Below, piece by piece: positions 37,395-44,851 of a stretch of 64,000 nucleotides of DNA. A program made the position numbers and the translations under genes. The DNA comes from Caulobacter sp031457805 (lineage in GTDB: Bacteria > Pseudomonadota > Alphaproteobacteria > Caulobacterales > Caulobacteraceae): positions 417,288 through 481,287 of the forward strand of contig NZ_JAVDXI010000003.1 of assembly GCF_031457805.1 (NCBI RefSeq). The letters are read 5' to 3'. Position 1 is the stretch's first letter. Each line of letters starts with the position of its first letter. The notes beneath the pieces are model-generated. The model was not told the origin of the DNA and searched no databases. It was given only the letters and a program-made list of their open reading frames with translations.

Positions 37395-38471
37395 ATGACG
37401 CAGCTCTTCCCAGGGCCGATCGTCCGCACGCCTGGGCTGGCCGAGCTGGACGCACGCGCCCGCGACATTTTCCGGCGCGTCGTGGAGTCCTACATCGAGA
37501 CCGGCGAGCCTGTCGGTTCGCGAACCATTTCCAAGGGCGGCGTCGCCCTTTCCCCGGCTTCGATCCGCAACACGATGCAGGATCTGGCGCAGCTGGGCCT
37601 GCTGGACGCGCCGCACACCAGCGCCGGCCGCATGCCCACGCACGCGGGTCTGAGAATGTTCGTCGACGGATTCCTGGAGGTCGGCGACGTCGCCGAGCAG
37701 GAAAAGCGCGCCATCGAGGCGCGGCTGGCGGTCAAGGGTCGCTCCTTTGAGGAAGCCCTGGCCGAGGCGTCCTCGATCCTGTCGGGCCTGGCCGGAGGCG
37801 CGGGCATCGTGGTCACGCCTGTCCGCGAGGGCGGGGTCAAGCATGTGGAGTTCGTTCCGTTGGGCGGCGGCCAGGTGCTGGCGGTCATGGTCTTCGAGGA
37901 CGGTCAGGTCGAGAACCGCCTGATGCGCCAGGCGCCGGGCGTGACGCCCTCGGCGCTGCAGGAGGCCTCCAACTTCCTCAACGCCCGCCTGCGCGGCCGC
38001 ACCCTGACCGAGGCGCGGACCGAGATGCGCGGCGAGCTGGACGCCGCACGCCGGCAACTGGACGAGACCGCCGCGCGCCTCGTCGAGGATGGTCTGGCGG
38101 CCTGGAGCGGCGGCGAGGGCGACGCGCGCTCGCTGATCGTCCGCGGCCAGGCCAACCTTCTGGCCGACGCCCGCGCCCGCGAGGACATCGACCGCGTGCG
38201 CCAGCTCTTCGACGACCTGGAGCAGAAGGGTCAGCTGATCGGCCTGCTGGACGACGTGCGCGACGCCGAGGGCGTTCGCATCTATATCGGGGCCGAAACG
38301 CGTCTCTTTTCGCTTTCGGGTTCCTCGGTGATCGCGGCGCCCTATATGACGGGACGTCAGAAGGTGCTGGGCGCGATCGGCGTGATCGGGCCCGCCCGCT
38401 TGAACTACGCTCGAGTCATTCCGTTGGTGGACTATACCGCCCGGGTGCTCGGGCGGATGATGGATGGATAA
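37395..38471 (+). CDS. hrcA: Heat-inducible transcription repressor HrcA
   Basis: HrcA represses groESL-type heat-shock genes by binding CIRCE elements and needs GroEL for activity. The 358-residue protein has the N-terminal winged helix (LDARARDIFRRVVESYIETGEPVGSRTISK; LSPASIRNTMQDLAQLGLLD) and the GAF-like dimer domain ending GVIGPARLNYARVIPLVDYTARVLG. No CIRCE repeat was found in its own upstream region. grpE starts 12 bases downstream, the conserved hrcA-grpE operon. Confidence 0.96.
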   Translation: MTQLFPGPIVRTPGLAELDARARDIFRRVVESYIETGEPVGSRTISKGGVALSPASIRNTMQDLAQLGLLDAPHTSAGRMPTHAGLRMFVDGFLEVGDVAEQEKRAIEARLAVKGRSFEEALAEASSILSGLAGGAGIVVTPVREGGVKHVEFVPLGGGQVLAVMVFEDGQVENRLMRQAPGVTPSALQEASNFLNARLRGRTLTEARTEMRGELDAARRQLDETAARLVEDGLAAWSGGEGDARSLIVRGQANLLADARAREDIDRVRQLFDDLEQKGQLIGLLDDVRDAEGVRIYIGAETRLFSLSGSSVIAAPYMTGRQKVLGAIGVIGPARLNYARVIPLVDYTARVLGRMMDG

Positions 38472-38483
38472 GGACTTTACCCA

Positions 38484-39110
38484 ATGACCGACGAGCAAAC
38501 GCCGGCGGAAGAGATGCCGTTCGAAGCCGATGACGCCGCGCAGGAAATCGAGGCGCTGAAGCTGGAAGTGGCGCAACTGAAGGAGCAGGCGCTCCGCTAC
38601 GCCGCCGAGGCCGAGAACACCAAGCGCCGCGCCGAGCGCGAGATGAACGACGCGCGCGCCTATGCGATCCAGAAGTTCGCCCGCGACCTGTTGGGCGCCG
38701 CCGACAATCTGGGCCGCGCCACCGCGCACAGCCCCAAGGACTCGACCGACCCGGCGGTGAAGAACTTCATCATCGGCGTCGAGATGACCGAGAAGGAGCT
38801 GCAGAGCGCCTTCGAACGCAACGGCCTGAAGAAGATCGATCCGGCCAAGGGCGACAAGTTCGACCCGCACCTGCACCAGGCGGTCACCGAGCAGCCCTCG
38901 ACCGAGGTCGCGGCCGGCGGCGTGCTGATGGTGATGCAGGCCGGCTATGAGCTGATGGGCCGTCTGGTTCGCCCGGCGATGGTCGCTGTCGCGGCCAAGG
39001 GCTCGACCGGCCCGGCCTCGCCGGACGCGCCAGCGGCTTCGGCCAACCCTTACGCCGGCGCGGCCGCCGAGGGCGACAGCACGGGCGGCGCGTTCGACGC
39101 CAAGGCCTGA
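38484..39110 (+). CDS. grpE: DnaK nucleotide-exchange factor GrpE
   Basis: GrpE releases ADP from DnaK in the Hsp70 cycle. The 208-residue protein has an acidic N-terminus, a long coiled-coil helix (about 25-75; LKLEVAQLKEQALRYAAEAENTKRRAEREM), and the beta domain with DPHLHQAVTEQPS and GYELMGRLVRPAMV. The Ala-rich C-terminal 40 residues are variable. The last 61 bases overlap the convergent DUF2061 gene. Confidence 0.96.
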   Translation: MTDEQTPAEEMPFEADDAAQEIEALKLEVAQLKEQALRYAAEAENTKRRAEREMNDARAYAIQKFARDLLGAADNLGRATAHSPKDSTDPAVKNFIIGVEMTEKELQSAFERNGLKKIDPAKGDKFDPHLHQAVTEQPSTEVAAGGVLMVMQAGYELMGRLVRPAMVAVAAKGSTGPASPDAPAASANPYAGAAAEGDSTGGAFDAKA

Positions 39111-39316
39111 TCACCGGATCGGTCGCGCGCCCGCCTGTCGGCGCGCGACCAGAGCCGCTCATGGATATTGAAGGCCACAGTCTGGACCATGGGTTCGACC
39201 AGGCCGACCGCCAGCGCGACGCGCCAGTCGCGGGTCAGGGCGTAGGCCACGGCCACCGCGACAGTCAGGTGCATTGAGGCGTAGGTCAGGGTCTTGAGGG
39301 CAAGGCGCATCTTCAT
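39050..39316 (-). CDS. DUF2061 inner-membrane protein
   Basis: The product has 88 residues from ATG 39316; ATG 39310 is the alternative. Two short hydrophobic stretches (TYASMHLTVAVAVAYALT and WRVALAVGLVEPMVQTVAFNIHERLW) carry the DUF2061 signature, including the VEPxxxxxxFxxHERxW motif. The function is unknown. The last 61 bases run antisense to the grpE 3' end. A Fur-box-like palindrome lies just upstream of the start, so iron control is likely. Confidence 0.8.
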   Translation of the reverse strand: MKMRLALKTLTYASMHLTVAVAVAYALTRDWRVALAVGLVEPMVQTVAFNIHERLWSRADRRARDRSGDQALASNAPPVLSPSAAAPA

Positions 39317-39325
39317 GCTCCTATT

Positions 39326-39340
39326 TGAGAATCGTTCTCA
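39326..39340. promoter_or_regulatory. Fur-box-like palindrome
   Basis: TGAGAATCGTTCTCA has perfect six-base arms (TGAGAA, TTCTCA) around TCG and is closely related to the alphaproteobacterial Fur-box core. It lies 10 bases upstream of the DUF2061 start, within the likely promoter. Assignment to Fur is by motif only. Confidence 0.55.
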
Positions 39341-39487
39341 ATAAATGGCGCCCGAATCCCGCAGCGCAAGGCCTTCGGCCTCTTCCCCGCGCGCGTGTTT
39401 TCGCTAATGTCGGCGGTCCCTTCTCCACGGGTTCGCGCGGGGCTGATTCTCCCCAGGGGCGGCTGAACCCGACATCTGGACCGGACT

Positions 39488-40606
39488 ATGAAGCTTACGA
39501 TCGAACGGGCGGCGCTCCTGAAGGCGCTGGGGCATGTGCAGAGCGTCGTCGAGCGCCGCAACACCATCCCGATCCTGTCGAACATCCTGCTGTCGGCCGA
39601 AGGTGACCGTCTGTCGTTCTCGGCCACCGATCTGGACATGGAGATCATCGACGAGGGCTTCGCCCAGATCGATGTGCCCGGCCAGATCACCGCGCCGGCC
39701 CACACCCTCTATGAGATCGTCCGCAAGCTGCCCGACGGCGCTGACGTGTCGCTGAGCTTCAGCGGCGATGATCCGCGCCTGGTCATCCAGGCCGGCCGCT
39801 CGCGCTTCAACCTGCCGGTGCTGCCGGCCGGCGACTTCCCGGTGATGAGCTCGGACGGGCTGTCCAGCCGCATCGCGGTCGACACCAACGAGCTGATCCG
39901 CCTGATCGACAAGACCCGCTTCGCGATCTCGACTGAAGAGACGCGCTACTACCTCAACGGCCTCTATGTGCACACGGTCAACGAGGGCGGCGAGACCAAG
40001 CTGCGCGCCGTCGCCACCGACGGCCACCGCCTGGCCCTGGCCGAGATGCCCGCGCCGGAAGGCGCGGTCGGCATCCCGGGCGTGATCGTGCCGCGCAAGA
40101 CCATCGCCGAGGCTCGTCGCCTGATGGAATCGGCCGGCGAGACGGTCGACCTGCAGGTCTCGCCCCAGAAGGTCCGCTTCGAGTTCGGCGCGGCCGCCCT
40201 GACCTCCAAGGTCATCGACGGCGCCTTCCCCGACTACATGCGGGTGATCCCGCGCGACAACGCCAAGATCCTGACGCTGGACAACGACCTGTTCGCCAAG
40301 GCCGTGGACCGGGTGGCGACCATCTCGGCCGAGAAGAGCCGTTCGGTGAAGCTGGCCGTCGAGCCGGGCCGCATCACCCTGACCGTCCGCAATATGGAAG
40401 CCGGCCAGGCCGTCGAAGAGGTCGAGGTCGATTATGACGGCGAGCCCTTCGAAATCGGCTTCAACGCCCGCTACCTGCTGGACGTCTGCGGCCAGATCGC
40501 CGGCCCGCAGGCCGAGTTCCGCTTCGCCGATCCGGCCAGCCCGACCCTGGTGGTCGATCCGGTCGATCCCGGCGTGAAGTATGTGCTGATGCCGCTGCGG
40601 GTCTGA
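39488..40606 (+). CDS. dnaN: DNA polymerase III beta sliding clamp
   Basis: DnaN is the ring-shaped processivity clamp of the replicase. The 372 residues form three similar domains. Typical parts are MKLTIERAALLKALGHVQSVVERRNTIPILSN, RYYLNGLYVH, VATDGHRLALAE, and the C-terminal DPGVKYVLMPLRV. It has its own upstream region rather than following dnaA, and a hairpin terminator follows, so it is a single-gene unit. Confidence 0.98.
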   Translation: MKLTIERAALLKALGHVQSVVERRNTIPILSNILLSAEGDRLSFSATDLDMEIIDEGFAQIDVPGQITAPAHTLYEIVRKLPDGADVSLSFSGDDPRLVIQAGRSRFNLPVLPAGDFPVMSSDGLSSRIAVDTNELIRLIDKTRFAISTEETRYYLNGLYVHTVNEGGETKLRAVATDGHRLALAEMPAPEGAVGIPGVIVPRKTIAEARRLMESAGETVDLQVSPQKVRFEFGAAALTSKVIDGAFPDYMRVIPRDNAKILTLDNDLFAKAVDRVATISAEKSRSVKLAVEPGRITLTVRNMEAGQAVEEVEVDYDGEPFEIGFNARYLLDVCGQIAGPQAEFRFADPASPTLVVDPVDPGVKYVLMPLRV

Positions 40607-40626
40607 TCCGCAGCTTGGTTGTTGAG

Positions 40627-40655
40627 AAACGGGCGCCATCGAGCGCCCGTTTTGC
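40627..40655 (+). terminator. Intrinsic terminator of dnaN
   Basis: AAACGGGCGC (40627-40636) pairs perfectly with GCGCCCGTTT (40643-40652) across a six-base loop, and the T-run follows. It starts 21 bases after the dnaN stop. Confidence 0.85.
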
Positions 40656-40671
40656 TTGTTGGGGGTCCGCC

Positions 40672-42600
40672 ATGAAGACGCTGTTCGCCGCCTCAGTCGC
40701 CGTGCTGGCCCTGGTCGTCGCCACGCCCGTCCTCGCTCAGGTCGAGCGGCGCGAGATCGGCAATCAGATTCTCGAGAACGTGCCGGTCGCACCGGCGTCG
40801 ATCCGCGAGACCCTGGCGCGCTACCAGAACGCCCGCTCGGCGTCGTTCGGCGACTGGCTGCCGGGCGGCGGCATGGTCATCGGTACGCGCTTTGGCAACA
40901 CCAACCAGCTGCACGTGGTGGCCGCGCCGGGCGCCGACCGCAGCCAGATCACCTTCTACGAAGAGCCCGTCGCCTCGCCTCGCGTCCTGCCGGGCGGCCG
41001 TATCCTGTTCTCCAAGGACACGGGCGGCGATGAGTGGTTCCAGCTGTTCCTGCGTGAGCCGGACGGCAAGACGACCCAGCTGACCGAGACCGGCGTGCGC
41101 AACGTCTCGCCGACGTGGTCGAAGGACGGGGCCGTCCTGGTGTGGTCCCGCGCCGTGAAGGGCTCGGCCGACTACGACGTCGTGATGCGCGACGCGGCCG
41201 GCGCGACCAAGGTCATCTTCAAGGGGCAGGGTCAGGTTTCTCCGCTGGCCTTGTCGCCCGACGGCAAGACGGTCCTGCTGGGGCGCTACTTCTCGATCGC
41301 GGAATCCAAGCGCTGGCTGCTCGATGTGGCCAGCGGCCAGCTGACGGAGCTGAACCCGAGCAAGGCCAAGATCGCCTATGGCGGCGGCGAGTTCACGCCC
41401 GATGGCCGGTCGGTGCTGCTGCTCTCGGACGAGGGCTCCGACGTCCTGCGCCTGATCCGGATCGATCTGGCGACCGGCGCCAAGACCAACATCTCCGGCG
41501 ACCGCAATTGGGACGTTGAGAGCTTCGCGCTGTCCGACGACGGTCGCGTCCTGGCCTATTCGGTCAATGAGGACGGCTATTCCAAGCTGGTCGTGCAGGA
41601 CTTCGTCACCCGCCGGGCCTTGCCGCAACCCGACCTGCCCGCCGGCGTGGTCTCAGGTCTGGGCTTCTCGCCGGACGGCGCCAAGCTGGGCTTCAGCCTG
41701 GCCACGGCGACCGCCGCCAGCGACGCCTGGAGCTGGAGCGTGACCGACGGCAAGCTCGAGCGCTGGACGGCGTCGGAACTCGGCGGTCTAGATCCCAAGG
41801 CCTTGGTGGCGCCGGCGCTGGTTCGCTACCCCTCCTTCGACAAGCGATCGATCCCGGCCTTCATCTACAAGCCCAAGCTCGCCGAGGGGCGAAAGGCGCC
41901 GGTGATCATCGACATTCACGGTGGTCCGGAGGGACAATCGCGGCCGACCTTCAACACCTTGGGCCAGCATGCCGTCGCCGAGTTGGGCGCGGCGGTCATC
42001 TTCCCCAATGTTCGGGGTTCGACGGGTTACGGTAAGACCTATCTGAACCTCGACAACGCCGAAAAGCGCGAGGACTCGGTCAAGGACATCGGGGCCCTGC
42101 TGGACTGGATCAAGACCCAGCCGGATCTGGACCCGAGCCGGGTTGTCGTCAGCGGCGGCTCCTACGGTGGCTACATGTCGCTGGCGGTCATGACCCATTA
42201 TTCGGACCGCATGGCCGGCGGGATCGAGCAGTTCGGCATCTCCAACTTCGTGTCGTTCCTGCAGAACACCGAAGCCTATCGGCGCGACCTGCGCCGCGCC
42301 GAATATGGCGACGAGCGCGATCCGAAAATGCTGAAGGTCTTCGAGGCGATCTCGCCCATGAACAATGTCGGCAATATCACCAAGCCGATGCTGGTCATGC
42401 AGGGCTGGAACGATCCGCGCGTGCCCAAGTCTGAATCCGACCAGATCGTCGAAAAGCTGCGCGAGAAGAGCGTCGAGACCTGGTACGTGCAGTTCAAGGA
42501 CGAAGGTCACGGCTTCCGCAAGAAGGTCAACAACGACCGCCGACGCGAGGTCGAGACTCAATTCCTAACCAAGGTCTTCGGCTTGGGACCCGCCAAATAG
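40672..42600 (+). CDS. Secreted S9-family prolyl oligopeptidase
   Basis: The protein has 642 residues from ATG 40672, with a signal peptide ending near VLAQ. The N-terminal part is a beta-propeller with PD40-type repeats (NVSPTWSKDGAVLVW, ALSPDGKTVLLG, GLGFSPDGAKLGF). The C-terminal alpha/beta hydrolase has its triad: nucleophile in VSGGSYGGYMS, aspartate in GWNDPRVP, histidine in DEGHGFRKK. It resembles acylaminoacyl-peptidases and probably degrades peptides in the periplasm. It follows the dnaN terminator and is likely its own unit. Confidence 0.9.
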   Translation: MKTLFAASVAVLALVVATPVLAQVERREIGNQILENVPVAPASIRETLARYQNARSASFGDWLPGGGMVIGTRFGNTNQLHVVAAPGADRSQITFYEEPVASPRVLPGGRILFSKDTGGDEWFQLFLREPDGKTTQLTETGVRNVSPTWSKDGAVLVWSRAVKGSADYDVVMRDAAGATKVIFKGQGQVSPLALSPDGKTVLLGRYFSIAESKRWLLDVASGQLTELNPSKAKIAYGGGEFTPDGRSVLLLSDEGSDVLRLIRIDLATGAKTNISGDRNWDVESFALSDDGRVLAYSVNEDGYSKLVVQDFVTRRALPQPDLPAGVVSGLGFSPDGAKLGFSLATATAASDAWSWSVTDGKLERWTASELGGLDPKALVAPALVRYPSFDKRSIPAFIYKPKLAEGRKAPVIIDIHGGPEGQSRPTFNTLGQHAVAELGAAVIFPNVRGSTGYGKTYLNLDNAEKREDSVKDIGALLDWIKTQPDLDPSRVVVSGGSYGGYMSLAVMTHYSDRMAGGIEQFGISNFVSFLQNTEAYRRDLRRAEYGDERDPKMLKVFEAISPMNNVGNITKPMLVMQGWNDPRVPKSESDQIVEKLREKSVETWYVQFKDEGHGFRKKVNNDRRREVETQFLTKVFGLGPAK

Positions 42601-42729
42601 GCCGCCCGCACGCTGAACCTGTCGGGTGAGTTTCAAAGAGGCCTCCGGGGACCGGGCTTTTGCCGCGCTCTTTGGCGCGTATGAGGTTGCGCGTTGCGCC
42701 CTCCGCGGGCCTTAACCATACTGAGCCGC

Positions 42730-43017
42730 ATGGCTGAGAAATCCGAAACCTTGGACGCGGCGTTCCAGGCCCTGGCGGACCCGACCCGCCGGGCGATCCT
42801 GAGCCGACTGGGTCAGGGTCCCGCCAGCGTCGGTGAGCTGGCCGCGCCGCATGACATGGCGCTGACGTCCTTCATGAAGCATCTGAAGATCCTGGAGCGG
42901 TCCGGCTGGATCGTCAGCGCCAAGGCTGGCCGCGTTCGCACCTGCTCGATCGTCACGGATCGCTTCGCGGACGTGGGCGCTTGGGTCTATGGCCATCGCA
43001 GCCTTTGGGAGCGTTGA
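42730..43017 (+). CDS. ArsR/SdpR-family transcriptional regulator
   Basis: ATG 42730 gives 95 residues with a winged helix: DAAFQALADPTRRAILSRLGQGPASVGELAAPHDMALTSFMKHLKILERSGWI. No metal-binding cysteine pair is seen, which places it in the SdpR-like group that usually sits with SRPBCC or glyoxalase-type genes. A glyoxalase-type gene follows after 70 bases. Confidence 0.85.
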   Translation: MAEKSETLDAAFQALADPTRRAILSRLGQGPASVGELAAPHDMALTSFMKHLKILERSGWIVSAKAGRVRTCSIVTDRFADVGAWVYGHRSLWER

Positions 43018-43087
43018 CGTCAGGGGCAAGTTGCGCGGCTGCGGAGACGCGATAAGGTCCGTTTCATATCAAAACGGGAGGCGGCCC

Positions 43088-43459
43088 ATGGCCAAGCTCA
43101 ACTATGTGACGGTCGGATCGAACGACCTGCCGAAGGCCAAGGCCTTCTACGATGCGCTCCTGGCCTCGGCCGGTTTCAAGCCGCTGTTTGACCACCCGTC
43201 CGGTGGCCGTCTCTATCGTGGCGACGGCTGCATGTTCGGGGTCCTGGGTCCGCACGACGGCAATCCCGCTTGCGTCGGCAACGGCATGATGGGCGGCTTC
43301 GCTTTCGATACGACCGCAGAAGTGGACGCCTTCCACGCCAAGGCCCTGGAACTGGGCGCGGTCTGCGAAGGGGCGCCGGGCGAGCGCATGCCGAAGGCGT
43401 ATTTCGCCTATTTCCGCGACCTGGATGGCAACAAGCTGTGCGGCTACAAGCTGGGCTGA
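43088..43459 (+). CDS. VOC-family (glyoxalase-like) protein
   Basis: The 123-residue product opens LNYVTVGSNDLPKAKAFYDALLASAGF, the first beta-alpha-beta unit of the vicinal-oxygen-chelate fold, and closes FAYFRDLDGNKLCGYKLG, the second unit's DPDGN-like motif. Dimeric VOC proteins are metal-dependent lyases, isomerases or ligand binders. Here the metal-site histidine of the first strand is absent (TVGSND), so enzyme activity is uncertain. It may be co-regulated with the upstream ArsR gene. Confidence 0.85.
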   Translation: MAKLNYVTVGSNDLPKAKAFYDALLASAGFKPLFDHPSGGRLYRGDGCMFGVLGPHDGNPACVGNGMMGGFAFDTTAEVDAFHAKALELGAVCEGAPGERMPKAYFAYFRDLDGNKLCGYKLG

Positions 43460-43687
43460 CGTCACCAAGGCAGGCGGGGTCTTAATTCACGGCCATGAAC
43501 AGGCCTCGCAGTGATTTCGCCATTGTCTCGCCACAGAGTGGCGGCGAGCTTGGCCGTGGCGGGGCCTACATGTCGCGCAAGTCTCCGGAGGGCCATTCCG
43601 AGGCGGACCCCGCTCCAGCGTCCTCGACTGGAGCGGGCGTCTCGGCCCTTCTAGCCCCGGGCGGCGACACCCCTTAAGAACGCCCGC

Positions 43688-44851
43688 ATGGCGTCGGCCG
43701 CATTGCTTTCCCTGACCCTGACGGATTTCCGGTCCTACGAGCGCGCGCGCCTGGAGACGGGGGGGCGTAGCGTCTACCTGTTCGGCGCGAACGGCGCGGG
43801 CAAGACCAACCTCCTCGAGGCGATCAGTCTTCTGAGCCCTGGAAAGGGCCTGCGCGGCGTGAGCCTTTCGGAGGTCGGTCGGCGAATGCCAGGCGAGGCG
43901 GCGGGCCGTGCGTGGGCGGTCACGGCCGAAGTCCAGTCGGGCGAGGATGCGCCGGTCAGAATTGGCACCGGCGTGGAGCAGGGGGGAGCGGCGCGCCGGA
44001 CCGTGCGGCTTGACGGCGAGACCGTGCCGCCGGGGCGTCTGGCCGACCATGTCCGACCCATCTGGCTGACGCCCGCTCAGGACCGGTTGTTTCTGGAGGC
44101 CGCCTCCGAGCGACGACGCTTCTTCGACCGGCTGGTTTTTGCCGGTGAACCGGCGCACGCCGCCAACGCCAACGCCTATGACAAGGCCCAGCGCGAGCGG
44201 ATGCGACTGCTGATCGACGCCGCGGAGACCGGCGCACCGGCCGACTCGGCCTGGCTGACGGCGCTGGAGGCTCGACTGGCCGAATTCGGCGCCCTGCTAG
44301 CCCAGGCCCGGGCGCGGACGCTGACGGCGCTCCAGGGCGAGATCGATGGGCGGGGAGACCGGCCGTTCCCCCTGGCGAGACTGTCCCTGACCGGGGAGTG
44401 GGAGCGCATGGCGCTGGAGGGAGCGGCCTTCGCCGAGATTGAGCGCAAACTGGCCCAGGCCTTGGCCGCCGCGCGCGCGCGAGACGGGGCGGCCGGCCGA
44501 GCGCTGACCGGTCCCCATCGGGGTGATCTGGCCATCTTCCACGTCGAGAAGGACCGCCCAGCGGCTGAATGCTCGACCGGCGAGCAAAAAGCCCTGATTT
44601 TGAACCTGGTTTTGGCCCAGGCGGCGCGACTTTCGCGTGCGGAAACCGCGCCGAATCCTGTAATATTGCTCGACGAAGTCGCTGCGCATCTCGACCTTAC
44701 CCGGCGAGCCGCTCTGGCCGACGAACTCACGGCGCTCAAGCTCCAGGCCTTTCTCACCGGCACGGACGAGTCGCTGTTCGACCATCTCAAGGGTCGGGCT
44801 CTTGGCGTTCGCGTGGGCGACGCCGGCCTGACGACTCTGGAAGACGAATGA
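43688..44851 (+). CDS. recF: DNA replication and repair protein RecF
   Basis: RecF is an SMC-like ATPase that helps load RecA at gaps. The 387 residues show LTLTDFRSYERARLE, Walker A GANGAGKTNLLEAISLLSPGKG, the signature region STGEQKALILNLVLAQA, and Walker B NPVILLDEVAAHLD. The stop overlaps the gyrB start (ATGA at 44848-44851). recF-gyrB is a conserved pair, here separated from dnaN by three genes. Confidence 0.96.
   Translation: MASAALLSLTLTDFRSYERARLETGGRSVYLFGANGAGKTNLLEAISLLSPGKGLRGVSLSEVGRRMPGEAAGRAWAVTAEVQSGEDAPVRIGTGVEQGGAARRTVRLDGETVPPGRLADHVRPIWLTPAQDRLFLEAASERRRFFDRLVFAGEPAHAANANAYDKAQRERMRLLIDAAETGAPADSAWLTALEARLAEFGALLAQARARTLTALQGEIDGRGDRPFPLARLSLTGEWERMALEGAAFAEIERKLAQALAAARARDGAAGRALTGPHRGDLAIFHVEKDRPAAECSTGEQKALILNLVLAQAARLSRAETAPNPVILLDEVAAHLDLTRRAALADELTALKLQAFLTGTDESLFDHLKGRALGVRVGDAGLTTLEDE

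Noticed and set aside
43495..43677. 60-codon plus-strand ORF between the VOC gene and recF
   Set aside because: It has no convincing ribosome site and a low-complexity Ser/Gly/Pro composition with no recognisable family.
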